Source: Campylobacter sp. TTU_617 (GTDB lineage Bacteria; Campylobacterota; Campylobacteria; Campylobacterales; Campylobacteraceae). Taken from it: DNA of 48,959 nucleotides. The notes below the pieces were generated by a model. That model was not told the origin of the DNA and made no database searches. It saw only the letters and a program-made list of their open reading frames with translations. Shown one piece after another: positions 29,128 through 39,618 of this stretch (positions within the stretch are counted from its first letter, which is position 1; each line of letters begins with the position of its first letter). The position numbers and the translations under genes were made by a program. The stretch is from contig NZ_JAENKV010000011.1 of assembly GCF_016599045.1 (NCBI RefSeq), positions 1 to 48,959 of the forward strand, in the 5' to 3' direction.

Positions 29128-31320
29128 CTATATACACCAACTTTCTTTATATGCATCATTTAAAGATACAAAATCTAAAATTTTACAATGAGTTTTTAAT
29201 CTATCTTTTATAAGCTCAGGATTAATATCATCTAAAAATTCTATTATAATTTCAAAATAATCTACAATAGAACTTTTCTCATTAAATAAATTAATTTTTA
29301 ATAAATTTATTTGCATTTTAGCAAGTAAAGCCAAAAATTCAGCTAAAGCACCTTTTTTATTCTCCAAAGAAAAGAGAAGTTTATAACTTTTTGGAATTTT
29401 AGCATCCCATTTTATAAAAACCATATCTTTATTTTCTTCAAGCATCTTATCAGCTCTTTCACAAAATTTATGATGAACCATAGCATTTCCAGAATGAACA
29501 AAAGCCATTATAGAGTCTCCATATTTTGGATGGCAACAATAGTCAAATTCTATATTTGAAATTTTATGATTTGAATAAAGAATAAAATTCCCTATCTTTT
29601 GCTCTTTAATCTCGTATTTATCAAACCAATAAGATTTTTTTGCATATTTTTTAAGCCCATTAACAATATCTTGCAAATATACTTTATCATTAGAAGCTTG
29701 TCTTATCCTTCTTTTTAGATTCTCTTTTTCAATCCAATTTTCAATCTGATTTTTAGAAGTTCCAAAAATAAAACATAAAATATTAATTACATTAATAAGA
29801 TTAATTTCTCTTGATTTTTGTTTACAAAATTCCCTTATACTAGCTTTTGCTTTTCCAGTTTTTACACTATCTATCCAAGAACAACGATAAAATTTTTCAT
29901 CACTTGTTATGATATGAACAATATCCCCATTCTTAAGTTCTGTTAAAAGCGGAACCTTGATTCGATTTACATAAGCACTTTTTGCGTGAAGTCCTATTTT
30001 AGTATGTATTTCATAAGCAAAATCAAGAGCAGTTGCTCCACGTGGTAAAGTAAAAATTTCTCCTTTAGGAGAATAAACGGCTATATCTTCAACATATAAG
30101 CTATCTTTAGCATATTCATAAAGCTCTATTGCACTATAATCTTGCGAATTTAAAACTTCATTTGAAGAAAGATCATTTATCCAATCAAGTTTAGGCACAG
30201 CTACATTTCCCTCTTTATATCTCCAATGAGCTGCTATTCCATATTCTGCAATTTTATGCATATCAAAAGTTCTAATTTGTGCTTCAATAATATTTTTTGT
30301 ATCAAACAAAGTTGTATGCAATGTTTGATATCCATTTTGTTTTGGCAAAGCTATATAATCTTTAAAACGAGAAATTAAAGGATTAAAATGTGTATGTAAA
30401 ATCCCCAAAGCAAGATAACAATCACTTACTTTTTCTACTAAAATTCTAACACCTAATAAATCCAAAACTTCCTCAATACCTATACCTTTTCTTTGCATCT
30501 TAAGATATATAGAATAACTATGTTTAATGCGTTTTTGAATTTCAAAACTTCCCTGTCTAAAACCATTGTTTAAAAATAAAAGTTCTATTTTAGAAATAAA
30601 TTCATTAAGACCAAGTTGCATATGTTGATTATTAGAATTAATATAGCGATTAATTTGATTATATTCATCTGGCATTAAATATTTAAAGCTTAAATCTTCA
30701 AGATGATTTTTAATACTTGAAATTCCAAGTCTATGAGCAATAGGAGCATAAACAACTAATGTTTCTTCGCTAATTCTTTTTTGCTTTTCACTTCTTAAAG
30801 CATCTAGAGTAAGCATATTGTGAAGTCTATCACAAAGCTTTACAACCAAGACTCCAACATCTTCAATTCCTGCTAAAAGCATATTTCTAAATGTCAAAGC
30901 TGATTTAGTTAAATTTTGTTTAGATTTTGAACTAATAAGATTATCTTCTCTAATCTCAATAATTTTAGTAAGCCCTAAAACAAGTTTTAAAACCTCAGAA
31001 CCAAATTTTTCTTCTAATTCTTCTTCTGTGCAGTAAGTATCCTCAATCACATCGTGAAGTAAAGCAGCAATTACACAAGACTTATTATCACTTAAAAAAG
31101 CTACCAAAGCAGCTACCAAAATAGGATGTACAGCATAAGGTTCCCCGCTTTTTCGTACTTGCCCTTTATGATAAGCGATACAACAATTTACTGCTTTTTC
31201 CAATATAGAATCAGGTTTAAAAATAGCATAAAGAAGCTCTTTTGCTTCTTCAAGACTTTTGCAATTTTTAACTTGTTCTATTAGTTTTTCAAGTAGTAAT
31301 TCTTCATCAATTAACTTCAA
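29128..31320 (-). CDS. spoT: Bifunctional (p)ppGpp synthetase/hydrolase (RelA/SpoT homologue)
   Basis: The single long RSH enzyme of Campylobacter, 730 residues, makes and degrades (p)ppGpp for the stringent response. The HD hydrolase domain is intact ([18 protein letters not shown], then LLHDVIEDT at 88-94). The synthetase follows, with [22 protein letters not shown] read in parts near 315-340. A TGS domain ([26 protein letters not shown]) and a C-terminal ACT region come last. The start is TTG, supported by GAGGG 5 bases upstream, and overlaps the end of rpoZ by 14 bases. rpoZ and RSH adjacency is widely conserved. Confidence 0.96.
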   Translation of the reverse strand: MKLIDEELLLEKLIEQVKNCKSLEEAKELLYAIFKPDSILEKAVNCCIAYHKGQVRKSGEPYAVHPILVAALVAFLSDNKSCVIAALLHDVIEDTYCTEEELEEKFGSEVLKLVLGLTKIIEIREDNLISSKSKQNLTKSALTFRNMLLAGIEDVGVLVVKLCDRLHNMLTLDALRSEKQKRISEETLVVYAPIAHRLGISSIKNHLEDLSFKYLMPDEYNQINRYINSNNQHMQLGLNEFISKIELLFLNNGFRQGSFEIQKRIKHSYSIYLKMQRKGIGIEEVLDLLGVRILVEKVSDCYLALGILHTHFNPLISRFKDYIALPKQNGYQTLHTTLFDTKNIIEAQIRTFDMHKIAEYGIAAHWRYKEGNVAVPKLDWINDLSSNEVLNSQDYSAIELYEYAKDSLYVEDIAVYSPKGEIFTLPRGATALDFAYEIHTKIGLHAKSAYVNRIKVPLLTELKNGDIVHIITSDEKFYRCSWIDSVKTGKAKASIREFCKQKSREINLINVINILCFIFGTSKNQIENWIEKENLKRRIRQASNDKVYLQDIVNGLKKYAKKSYWFDKYEIKEQKIGNFILYSNHKISNIEFDYCCHPKYGDSIMAFVHSGNAMVHHKFCERADKMLEENKDMVFIKWDAKIPKSYKLLFSLENKKGALAEFLALLAKMQINLLKINLFNEKSSIVDYFEIIIEFLDDINPELIKDRLKTHCKILDFVSLNDAYKESWCI

Positions 31321-31525
31321 CTAAACCCTCTAAGGTAATTTTATCATTTGCAATTTCATATAAAGCAATATCTGTTAATTTTACTTTATTTTTATCAAGT
31401 TCAACTAAACAAGTAGCACCATTAGCTAATTGTTCCGCTCTTTTTGCAACAACTAAAGATAGTCTATAACGATCATTATTCATCTTTTTTAAAGCTTTGG
31501 CAGTAATTTCTTCAATCCTTAACAT
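31307..31525 (-). CDS. rpoZ: RNA polymerase omega subunit
   Basis: A 72-residue omega subunit that helps assemble RNA polymerase and, in other bacteria, forms part of a ppGpp site. The short form is recognisable by [40 protein letters not shown] precedes the ATG. It sits between pyrH and spoT and overlaps the latter. Confidence 0.93.
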   Translation of the reverse strand: MLRIEEITAKALKKMNNDRYRLSLVVAKRAEQLANGATCLVELDKNKVKLTDIALYEIANDKITLEGLVEVN

Positions 31526-31534
31526 TTTTATCCT

Positions 31535-32263
<729 letters not shown>

Positions 32264-32276
32264 TTAAACTTATAAA

Positions 32277-32282
32277 ATTATA
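32277..32282 (-). promoter_or_regulatory. -10 element of the pyrH operon
   Basis: TATAAT on the minus strand in AAAATATAATTTTATAAG within the 50-base gap between the EnvC-like gene and pyrH, about 25 bases before the ATG. Confidence 0.45.
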
Positions 32283-32304
32283 TTTTAACTTCTATTAAAA
32301 TTAG

Positions 32305-33489
32305 CTAATTTAAACTAATAAGCTCTAACGGATTAATATGGAAATTTTCTTGAGTAACTTCAAAAGTTAAATCATTTTTAATTCTCCCAACAACCGAACC
32401 CTTTTTAACATTTTTTCCTACTTTGATTGTTGGCGCTATTTTGTCTAAATGTGCATAAATAGTATGAATACCATTACTATGTTCTATAATAACAACCCTT
32501 TGAAGCATAGAAGTATCCTTAGCAAATACAACTTTGCCATCTAAAACACTTCGAACCGTTGCATCACTTTTTGTACTTCTTAATATAACGTTTTCATTAA
32601 AAATTTTTATATTATATATAGGATCTAAATAATTACCAAACTTTTGTTTTACAGTAAAAGAGTCTAAAGGAGCTATAGTTTTTTTTCCAGTATATTTTTT
32701 AATATTGCCACCTTGATAACTTGAGCCAAGTTGTCTGATAGCTTGCTGATTATTATTTGAAGGTTTTAACTTATTATCATTTGCTTCTTCTTGTTTTTTA
32801 CTTTGGATAATTTTTAATTGATTTAAAGTTTTTCTTAATTCTTCTTGTTGAGCTTGCAAATCATCTAATTTTTTAGCATAAATACTTCTATCTGTTTTTT
32901 GTTTGTTAATCTCATTAAGTTGATTTTGTTTTAGAAGTTGTAATTTAGTAATTTGTTCATTATAATCTTTAAGACTAAGATTAATTTTTTGAATTTGAGC
33001 TTGCTTATCATCAATAAGACGTGTTACATCTTCATAATCTTTTGAAAGTTTAAAGATCTCTTCACCTAAAACTTTATCAAGTCCTCCTAAAACTTCAAAA
33101 GCCATAAAGCTTTCTTGGCTCTCTATATAACCCTGTGGAATAGGTAAATCATAGGCAAAATCTTTAGCCATTAAAACTATAAGTTTATTTTCCATTAAAG
33201 CTTTACTTTTAAGTAATTCTTTGTTTTGAGAAGCTAAAGTTTGAAGCTCTTGATTTTGTGTTTTAGCATTAGCTTCTAATTTATTTGTTTGCAAACTTAA
33301 GGTTTGAATTTGATTATTTAGTTCTTTTAATTTTTTTTCTCCATTTAAAATATCATTTGCTAAATCTTCTAATTTTTTATTAAGTTGTTCTTGAATTCTT
33401 TTATTGCTTTCTAAATTTTTAGTTTTTTCTGAAATTTCATTAGCAAATAAACTTAAAAAACAAAAAAAAAGAAAAAAGATTTTTTTCAT
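32305..33489 (-). CDS. EnvC-like coiled-coil protein with degenerate LytM domain
   Basis: A 394-residue periplasmic protein: signal peptide MKKIFFLFFCFLSLFA, a long coiled coil (about 18-235) rich in Leu, Lys and Gln, and a C-terminal M23/LytM domain (about 265-394). The zinc-site motifs of active LytM enzymes are missing: the usual HxxxD position reads NIKIFNENV, the Y-HL motif (IYAHLDKI) remains, and the terminal HxH position reads LTFEVTQ. E. coli EnvC has the same coiled coil plus dead LytM, is recruited by FtsEX, and activates amidases without cutting peptidoglycan. Its ATG overlaps the ftsX stop codon, which strongly supports an EnvC role, probably on AmiA. Confidence 0.88.
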   Translation of the reverse strand: MKKIFFLFFCFLSLFANEISEKTKNLESNKRIQEQLNKKLEDLANDILNGEKKLKELNNQIQTLSLQTNKLEANAKTQNQELQTLASQNKELLKSKALMENKLIVLMAKDFAYDLPIPQGYIESQESFMAFEVLGGLDKVLGEEIFKLSKDYEDVTRLIDDKQAQIQKINLSLKDYNEQITKLQLLKQNQLNEINKQKTDRSIYAKKLDDLQAQQEELRKTLNQLKIIQSKKQEEANDNKLKPSNNNQQAIRQLGSSYQGGNIKKYTGKKTIAPLDSFTVKQKFGNYLDPIYNIKIFNENVILRSTKSDATVRSVLDGKVVFAKDTSMLQRVVIIEHSNGIHTIYAHLDKIAPTIKVGKNVKKGSVVGRIKNDLTFEVTQENFHINPLELISLN

Positions 33490-34292
33490 TTTTTAACCTT
33501 AAACATTACAGAATTAACACAAATTAAGCAAATTAACAAAGTAAAAATAAAAATTCCGCTTAAATGTAAAATAAAATTAATTTTAGGTAAAATAAGGTCA
33601 ATAGAATTTAAACTTTCTTGTATAAATGAAAAATTATAAATTTGTGTAAAAAATATAAGCAAAATTAAATATGCAATTAAACAATCAATTAAAACAATTT
33701 TATAAAGCATAAAAGATCTAAACCAAAATGGCGCACCAAATAAACACATAATCTCAACTCTTTGTGTATGCTCATAAAGCCATATTCTCATTTGTTTTAA
33801 AAATAACACAAATGAAAGCAAGATAATAATACACATAAAAAACCAAAATATCACTTTAATAAAAACAAGCAAAGAATATATTTTATCGTGGGTCTTTGAA
33901 AAAGTTTCAACCTTATTAATTCCAGGTATTGTTAAAAGATTGGTCTTAATTTGCGCTAATTCCTCTTGAGTTGGAAGATAATCAAGCTTAAGGGTATAAA
34001 ATTTTGGCAAAGAAGCTCTTAAAGTTTTTAAATTTTTATCTGAAATATCATTTTTAAGTCTCTCAATAAGTTTTTTAGGATCTAAAGCTTCTACTGATAT
34101 CACAGATGTAATTTTGGTTTTAATCAAATTCTGACTTAATTCATTTGAACTAGTTACTATAATATTGTATTCTTTGTTTAAAACTTGTTCATAATGTTTT
34201 AAAGTAGCATTAGTTAACAAAATAAACTCAAAAGCAAACATCATAAAAAGTAAAGGTAATATTAAAGATAAGTGTGTTTTAAAAAATTTCAT
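33486..34292 (-). CDS. ftsX: Cell-division ABC transporter permease FtsX
   Basis: A 268-residue membrane protein with four transmembrane helices: one near the N-terminus (about 10-30), a periplasmic loop (about 31-145), then three in the C-terminal half. This is the FtsX layout. With FtsE it transmits ATP-driven conformational change to its periplasmic partner, here the EnvC-like protein encoded immediately downstream. The start lies inside the end of ftsE (14-base overlap). Confidence 0.92.
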   Translation of the reverse strand: MKFFKTHLSLILPLLFMMFAFEFILLTNATLKHYEQVLNKEYNIIVTSSNELSQNLIKTKITSVISVEALDPKKLIERLKNDISDKNLKTLRASLPKFYTLKLDYLPTQEELAQIKTNLLTIPGINKVETFSKTHDKIYSLLVFIKVIFWFFMCIIILLSFVLFLKQMRIWLYEHTQRVEIMCLFGAPFWFRSFMLYKIVLIDCLIAYLILLIFFTQIYNFSFIQESLNSIDLILPKINFILHLSGIFIFTLLICLICVNSVMFKVKK

Positions 34293-34944
34293 TCATTTTT
34301 CCATTTTCTATATTAAATCTTCTGTAATTAAGCCTTAAATTACTTGGGATTCTATGTGTAACAACTACTACACAAGTTCCTAAAAGCTCTCTAGCTGATT
34401 TTAAAAGAGTCCAAATAATATCAGATGAATACTCGTCCAAATTTCCAGTTGGCTCATCACAAAGCAAAAGCTTAGGATTATGAGCCAACGCTCTTGCCAT
34501 AGCAACACGTTGCTGTTCGCCTCCTGAAAGTTGATCTGGTTTTTTATCTGCTTTAAAAGTCAAATTTACATGCTTTAAAAGTTTAGTTGCTTGTTCTTGA
34601 CATATTTTTTTACTATAACCTTTTATCATAAGAGGAAGCATAACATTTTTTTCAACACTAAATTCTTTAATTAAGCGATAATCTTGAAAAATAATACCTA
34701 TTTTTTGTCTTAATTTTAAAAGTTCTAAATTTCCTATTTTTTTCATACTACTTCCGCAAATTTCAAGCTGACCTGAAAGTAAATCTAAATCTCCATAAAA
34801 TGATTTTAAAAGCGTACTTTTACCACTTCCACTTTTACCTGTAATAAAAACAAAGTCATCATCTTTAAAAGCAAAACTTGCTTCTTTAATCACTAACTCA
34901 TCATAACCTAAAGATAATTTTTGTGCTTTTATAAGGTCAGACAT
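34279..34944 (-). CDS. ftsE: Cell-division ATP-binding protein FtsE
   Basis: A 221-residue ABC ATPase. Walker A is ITGKSGSGKSTLL, the signature is LSGGEQQRVAMARALA, Walker B is LLLCDEPTGNLD, and the switch is VVVTHR. It works in the cytoplasm with FtsX at the division site and does not transport a substrate. AAGGA lies upstream of the ATG. The 73-base gap behind trmB may hold a promoter, but I see no clear -10. Confidence 0.95.
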   Translation of the reverse strand: MSDLIKAQKLSLGYDELVIKEASFAFKDDDFVFITGKSGSGKSTLLKSFYGDLDLLSGQLEICGSSMKKIGNLELLKLRQKIGIIFQDYRLIKEFSVEKNVMLPLMIKGYSKKICQEQATKLLKHVNLTFKADKKPDQLSGGEQQRVAMARALAHNPKLLLCDEPTGNLDEYSSDIIWTLLKSARELLGTCVVVVTHRIPSNLRLNYRRFNIENGKMNEIF

Positions 34945-35017
34945 TAATTTTCCTTAAAAATAAAAAATTCGAATAAAACATTTTGCTTTATTTTCACTTA
35001 AAATTCAAGAAAATAAT

Positions 35018-36193
35018 TTATTTTTTATGATAAATTATTTTTTTAAATTCTTCTATGGCTTTTAAATTCTCTAAAGTTTTAAAAGGAGTTTTAAATACAA
35101 AATAACACTCATCTCCTAAAAAAATATAAGTATGTTCTGGTTTATTAAAAGCTCCAAAGGCTATTTTTACAACCAAACCATTTAAAGTAGAATAAAAATT
35201 TTCAATATGAAGAAAAAAATCTTTATATTTAAATGTTTTATTTTTAAAAACATTTAAAGAATTTAATTGTTCTTTGGAAAAATAGATTGATTTTAAATCA
35301 AAATCTATAATATTTTTTTCTTGTTCACAAAAATTAAGATCACAAACAATCAAATCATAAATATCTTTATTTTGTTTTTTCCACCTGTCTTCATATTTAC
35401 TTGAAATTTTTAAATCTTCATTCTTTTTTATAGTAAATTTTGGATTTATAAATTCCAAAAAAATATTTAAACTATATTTAAAATACTCATAACTATCCGT
35501 CCTAAGTTCAAATGTCCCTTTGCTTTTAAGCACTCTAGCACATTCTTTAGAAAATGGCTCGCTCATTACTCTACGATGTGGTTTTTTATCCCAAGGAACA
35601 GGAAAATGTAAAAAAATCCTATCAATGCTTTGTTTTTGTAAAACACTTAATAATAATCTTGCATCACTTTGTATCAATAAAATATTATTTATTTCTTGAC
35701 TTAAAGCAAGTTTAGCAACCTGCTCTATAGCTGGGATATATATTTCTATACCTAAAATCAAAACATCTTGATGGGTTTTAGCTTGATAAAGCAAATGTCT
35801 TCCTGAGCCAAAACCTATTTCTATATAAATTTTCTTATAATTTTGTAATTTTTCAAAAACTTCATTAAAATCATATGCTATTAAAGGAATTTTTTTATCT
35901 AAAGCATTTTTTTTAAAAGCAAAAGATTCGCTCACAATATCATTGCAAAAATTTTCTTTAAAACATAATAAAGCCTTTTGTACATACGTTATTTTAGATG
36001 GTTTAGAATGCTTATCAGCTTTAATGATAAAATTTTTATCATCTTGTTTGATTTGTAAAAAAAAACTTTCTTCTTCTACTTTTGTAAAAATTAAAATAAT
36101 ATTTTCATTATGTGCTTTCCATAAAAATTCTACCCCATTGCTACAAAAAGGCAACGTTAATTCTTTAATTGTTTTAGTTTTAAAATTTGGCAT
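35018..36193 (-). CDS. trmB: tRNA (guanine-N7)-methyltransferase TrmB, long form
   Basis: Methylates G46 of tRNA using SAM. The SAM loop is IEIGFGSGRHLLYQA (near residue 140), followed by LGIEIYIPAIEQ and the family motif FLHFPVPWDKKPHRR (RIF-x-FPDPW in others). At 391 residues it is much longer than the usual ~240, with an extra N-terminal region of about 110 residues and a C-terminal extension of about 80. These additions seem characteristic of Campylobacter and Helicobacter and have no motif I recognise. The ATG overlaps the stop of the fibronectin-type gene (TAATG). Confidence 0.93.
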   Translation of the reverse strand: MPNFKTKTIKELTLPFCSNGVEFLWKAHNENIILIFTKVEEESFFLQIKQDDKNFIIKADKHSKPSKITYVQKALLCFKENFCNDIVSESFAFKKNALDKKIPLIAYDFNEVFEKLQNYKKIYIEIGFGSGRHLLYQAKTHQDVLILGIEIYIPAIEQVAKLALSQEINNILLIQSDARLLLSVLQKQSIDRIFLHFPVPWDKKPHRRVMSEPFSKECARVLKSKGTFELRTDSYEYFKYSLNIFLEFINPKFTIKKNEDLKISSKYEDRWKKQNKDIYDLIVCDLNFCEQEKNIIDFDLKSIYFSKEQLNSLNVFKNKTFKYKDFFLHIENFYSTLNGLVVKIAFGAFNKPEHTYIFLGDECYFVFKTPFKTLENLKAIEEFKKIIYHKK

Positions 36194-37398
36194 TATTGAG
36201 CTGCTTTTACTTTTTTAGAAGGTTCAGACTCTAAACCTTGATTATCAATAGAAATAACTTCATAAGTATATTCTACCCCTGGTAAAGCTTTAATATCTCT
36301 AAGTTTTTTTTCTTTAAGACCTTTAAAAATAGCAGTACTACCACCACCATATCTTTTTACCATATATTCAACTGCTCTATTATCATTATCTATCCATTCA
36401 ACTTCAATTGCACCATCTTTAATTTGTGCAAGTATAATACTTGGAGCCAAAGGGTCTCCTAAAGTTTTTCCCTCTATAGCATTTTTTGGCATAGGGCTTT
36501 CAAGTCCATCTTTATCTACTATAGTTACTTTATAATACTTACTTTTGTTTTTTCCATTTACTATATCTTCATAATTATTATCTTGAGTTTTTGCAAGCAA
36601 AGTATAAGGCAAGAAGCTTGAACTTGTAGAATAAATCTTATAATAAGAAAAATCTTTATAATCACTTTTATCCCAATTTAATAAAATTTTATTTACCTGA
36701 TCAAAACTTGCACTTAGGGAAGTAACCTCTGGTGGTAAAGCCTTTGAATTTGAATTTAAAATATCGCTTGGCTCACTTTTTACACCATCAAAGCTTAATG
36801 CAAAAATTCTATAAGTAAAATTTTCATTTGGCTTTAAATTATCATCTATATATTCTGCATTTAAACGATTTTTAACTTCTGCTATTTTTTTAAACTCTCC
36901 TTCTCCTTCTTTCATTCTTTCGATAATATAAGAATTTACACGCAAATCAGGATGAGGACGCCAAATAAGCTTAATACGATTTGGCAAATTTGTAATAGCC
37001 TCAGCAAAAGGAATTTTTTCAAGACGTGGCATAGTATAAACTTCTATTACTTTACCTTCTTCTGAAATATGACCTTGATCATTAAAACTTCTTAAGCTAT
37101 AGAAATATTTAGTATTTGGATCTAATTTTGTATCAACAAAATGTGTTTGAAATTTATCTTTAATTGTAGCGACAATTTTGAAATTTGGTTCACTATCGCT
37201 GGCGCGATAAAGATAAAATCCGGCTATATTTTGATCATATAAAGGATCCCACTCAAAACCTATACTACTCATTTCACTAATACTTTTTAAATTTTCTATT
37301 TTTGGTAGAGATTCGTTAATTAAAACTTCTTTTGCTTTTACAATATCAAACAAAAGAATTAAACAAAGAAAATAAAGTTTGAGCTGAAATTTTTTCAT
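36193..37398 (-). CDS. flpA: Fibronectin type III domain protein, FlpA-like adhesin
   Basis: A 401-residue exported protein with three to four fibronectin type III domains (about 38-125, 128-218, 222-312, 315-401). C. jejuni FlpA (Cj1279c) binds host fibronectin, and its reported binding motif is WRPHPDFRV in the second domain. Here residues 146-154 read WRPHPDLRV, one conservative change. The signal sequence MKKFQLKLYFLCLILLFDIV is followed by KAKEV with no lipobox cysteine, although FlpA is usually described as a lipoprotein. AGGAG six bases before the ATG makes this start secure. It overlaps the pseudouridine synthase gene by 53 bases. Confidence 0.9.
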   Translation of the reverse strand: MKKFQLKLYFLCLILLFDIVKAKEVLINESLPKIENLKSISEMSSIGFEWDPLYDQNIAGFYLYRASDSEPNFKIVATIKDKFQTHFVDTKLDPNTKYFYSLRSFNDQGHISEEGKVIEVYTMPRLEKIPFAEAITNLPNRIKLIWRPHPDLRVNSYIIERMKEGEGEFKKIAEVKNRLNAEYIDDNLKPNENFTYRIFALSFDGVKSEPSDILNSNSKALPPEVTSLSASFDQVNKILLNWDKSDYKDFSYYKIYSTSSSFLPYTLLAKTQDNNYEDIVNGKNKSKYYKVTIVDKDGLESPMPKNAIEGKTLGDPLAPSIILAQIKDGAIEVEWIDNDNRAVEYMVKRYGGGSTAIFKGLKEKKLRDIKALPGVEYTYEVISIDNQGLESEPSKKVKAAQ

Positions 37399-38311
37399 CT
37401 AATTCTCCTAAAGTGTATTTTTTCAATAAATTATTTTTAAAATCATCCATCAAAGGAGCGTTAATAAATAACATTTTCTTTGTTCTTGGATGAATAAAAT
37501 ATAAAATATAAGCATGAAGCATAACCCTTAAGTCATCTTTTCCTTTATATCCATATAAACAATCTCCTAAAATATAACGATTTAAACTTGCTAAATGTGC
37601 TCTTATTTGATGCGTTCTTCCTGTAAAAAGCTTCGCTCCAATTAAGCAAAATTCATCATTGATCATTAAATTAACAAAAGCACTTTTTGCATTTTTTGCA
37701 CCTGCTAAATCTTCATTTATAGCTATTTTCTTAATTGGATTGCTAGGAGATCTTATTAAAAATTTCTCTATTATTATTTTATCTTGTTTTAAAGGTAAAT
37801 TAATTAATGCAAGATAAATTCTACCCATAGATTTATCTTTTAATTGATCACTTAAAATTTTATGAGAGTAATTATTTTTTGCAACAATTATCGCTCCGCT
37901 TGTTTGTTTATCTAATCTATGTACAAGACCTGCTCTAAGCTCACCCCCTAAATTTGAAAGAGTATAATTTTTTTGCATAAGCCAATCAACCAAAGTAGCT
38001 TCTTTAACACTTTTTGCCCCATGGACAACTAAATAAGGAGGTTTATTTAATACTATTACATCATCATCTTCATATAAAATATCTATATCAAAATCTATCT
38101 CATGTTTAAGTTTCTTTTCTTGTAAAATTACTTCTTTAATATCAACTATATCCCCTATTTTTAGTTTGAAAGAATTTTTAGTTTGAATTTTTTGATTAAC
38201 TAAAACATAACCATTTTTAATGAGTAAAGCTACTTGATTACGACTTTGTTCTAAGCTTTTACTTAGAAAAATATCCAAACGAGTATCATTGCTTACTAAA
38301 AAATTTTGCAT
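37346..38311 (-). CDS. RluA/RluD-family rRNA pseudouridine synthase
   Basis: Isomerises specific uridines in large-subunit rRNA. An N-terminal S4 domain (SRNQVALLIKNGYVLVNQKIQ) is followed by the catalytic domain with GLVHRLDKQTSGAIIVAK, whose Asp is the nucleophile, and GRTHQIRAHLASL. I start it at MQNFLVSNDTRLD (321 residues), where homology begins; an upstream in-frame start at 38362 would add 17 poorly conserved residues. Which site it modifies cannot be read from the sequence. Its 3' end runs into flpA. Confidence 0.9.
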   Translation of the reverse strand: MQNFLVSNDTRLDIFLSKSLEQSRNQVALLIKNGYVLVNQKIQTKNSFKLKIGDIVDIKEVILQEKKLKHEIDFDIDILYEDDDVIVLNKPPYLVVHGAKSVKEATLVDWLMQKNYTLSNLGGELRAGLVHRLDKQTSGAIIVAKNNYSHKILSDQLKDKSMGRIYLALINLPLKQDKIIIEKFLIRSPSNPIKKIAINEDLAGAKNAKSAFVNLMINDEFCLIGAKLFTGRTHQIRAHLASLNRYILGDCLYGYKGKDDLRVMLHAYILYFIHPRTKKMLFINAPLMDDFKNNLLKKYTLGELDEKISAQTLFSLFNSFV

Positions 38312-38352
38312 TATTTTTTTAAAACCCTTTGTAAAATTAAAGAATTTTAACA

Positions 38353-38358
38353 TATAAT
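38353..38358 (+). promoter_or_regulatory. -10 element of mrdB
   Basis: TATAAT in AACATATAATTCAATA, about 29 bases before the TTG start of mrdB. Confidence 0.45.
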
Positions 38359-38386
38359 TCAATATATTAAAATTATAAGGCTAATT

Positions 38387-39487
38387 TTGTTTAAACTAGA
38401 TAGACGTATTTTAACACATTTTGACTATATTCAACCTATTTTAATTTTGCCTATTATACTAATATCATTTTTTCTTGTATTTGAAGCAAATACTTTTTTA
38501 GCTGAAAAACAATTTATTTATACTTGTGTAGGATTTTTAGCTTTTAGCTTTTTTTTTCTTTTGCCACTTAGAAAGCTAATATGGCTTATACCTGTATTTT
38601 ATTGGCTTAATATCGCTTTGCTTTTGAGCGTAGATATTTTTGGAGTTGAAAAACTTGGAGCCAAAAGATGGCTTGAAATTCCCTTTACACATTTTACTAT
38701 TCAACCTTCTGAAATATTTAAACCTTTTTTTATTTTAATGCTTGCTTATCTTATCCACCAAAATCCTCCATCAAGAAATGGCTACAATGTCAAGCAATTT
38801 TTAAAACTAAGCTTTTATATACTTTTACCTTTTTTGCTTATTACCAAAGAACCGGATTTAGGAACTGCTACAATATTACTTATAGTTGGTTTTGGAATAC
38901 TTTTTATCATTGGAGTAAATTATAAAATTTGGCTTAGTATTTTTTTAGCATTGTCTTTAAGTTCTCCTTTGATTTATACTCATTTTTTAAAACCGTATCA
39001 AAAACAAAGAATTCACGATTTCTTATCGGAAAAACCGAGTTATCAAGTTGTTCAATCAATGATAGCTATAGGCAATGGAGGATTAACTGGAAAAACTTAT
39101 GAAGAAGCTACTCAAACTCATTTTAAATTCTTGCCTATTTCTACGAGTGATTTTATATTTGCATATATGATAGAAAGATTTGGATTTTTAGGAGGTCTTG
39201 TCTTAATCATACTTTATATTTTACTTATACTTCATCTTTTAAGCTTAAATTATAAACTTAAAGAAGATTATTTTGCTAGAGTGGCCATTAATGCTGTAGC
39301 ACTTTTTATTTTTATCTATGCGGCGGTTAATATTTCTATGACTATAGGTTTTGCTCCCGTAGTTGGAGTTCCTTTACCATTTTTTAGCCACGGTGGAAGC
39401 TCTTTCACAACCTTTATGGTTTTTTTTGGAATTTTGCAACATTTAATTACTTTTAGATTTTTTTGGACACAAAAAATCAAAAAATAA
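38387..39487 (+). CDS. mrdB: SEDS peptidoglycan glycosyltransferase RodA/MrdB
   Basis: A 366-residue polytopic protein with about ten transmembrane helices. The SEDS hallmarks are present: HFTIQPSEIFKPFFILMLAY, KEPDLGTATILL with the catalytic Asp, and the closing GFAPVVGVPLPFFSHGGSS. RodA polymerises glycan strands for the lateral wall; the Campylobacter cell is a curved rod, and the shorter length and sequence fit RodA better than FtsW. The start is TTG, supported by AAGG six bases upstream. tRNA-CAT follows 54 bases downstream. Confidence 0.95.
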   Translation: MFKLDRRILTHFDYIQPILILPIILISFFLVFEANTFLAEKQFIYTCVGFLAFSFFFLLPLRKLIWLIPVFYWLNIALLLSVDIFGVEKLGAKRWLEIPFTHFTIQPSEIFKPFFILMLAYLIHQNPPSRNGYNVKQFLKLSFYILLPFLLITKEPDLGTATILLIVGFGILFIIGVNYKIWLSIFLALSLSSPLIYTHFLKPYQKQRIHDFLSEKPSYQVVQSMIAIGNGGLTGKTYEEATQTHFKFLPISTSDFIFAYMIERFGFLGGLVLIILYILLILHLLSLNYKLKEDYFARVAINAVALFIFIYAAVNISMTIGFAPVVGVPLPFFSHGGSSFTTFMVFFGILQHLITFRFFWTQKIKK

Positions 39488-39509
39488 AATATTTTTAAGA
39501 AATTTTAAT

Positions 39510-39515
39510 TATAAT
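39510..39515 (+). promoter_or_regulatory. -10 element of the CAT tRNA gene
   Basis: TATAAT in TTAATTATAATTACAAC, about 27 bases before the tRNA, in the gap after mrdB. Confidence 0.45.
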
Positions 39516-39541
39516 TACAACTTCATTTTTAATAAAATAAC

Positions 39542-39618
39542 GGATTTATAGCTCAGTTGGTTAGAGCAACCGGCTCATAACCGGTTGGTCGCAGGTTCGA
39601 GTCCTGCTAAATCCACCA
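39542..39618 (+). tRNA. tRNA with CAT anticodon (elongator Met or Ile2)
   Basis: A complete 77-base cloverleaf with encoded CCA. The acceptor is GGATTTA/TAAATCC, the D-arm is GCTCAGTTGGTTAGAGC, the anticodon arm is ACCGG-CTCATAA-CCGGT, and the T-arm is GCAGG-TTCGAGT-CCTGC. It is not the initiator because the first pair is G-C. The anticodon-arm and T-arm sequence closely resembles the Bacillus tRNA-Ile(CAU), which is read as Ile after lysidine modification by TilS. An elongator Met tRNA is the other possibility. Confidence 0.95.
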
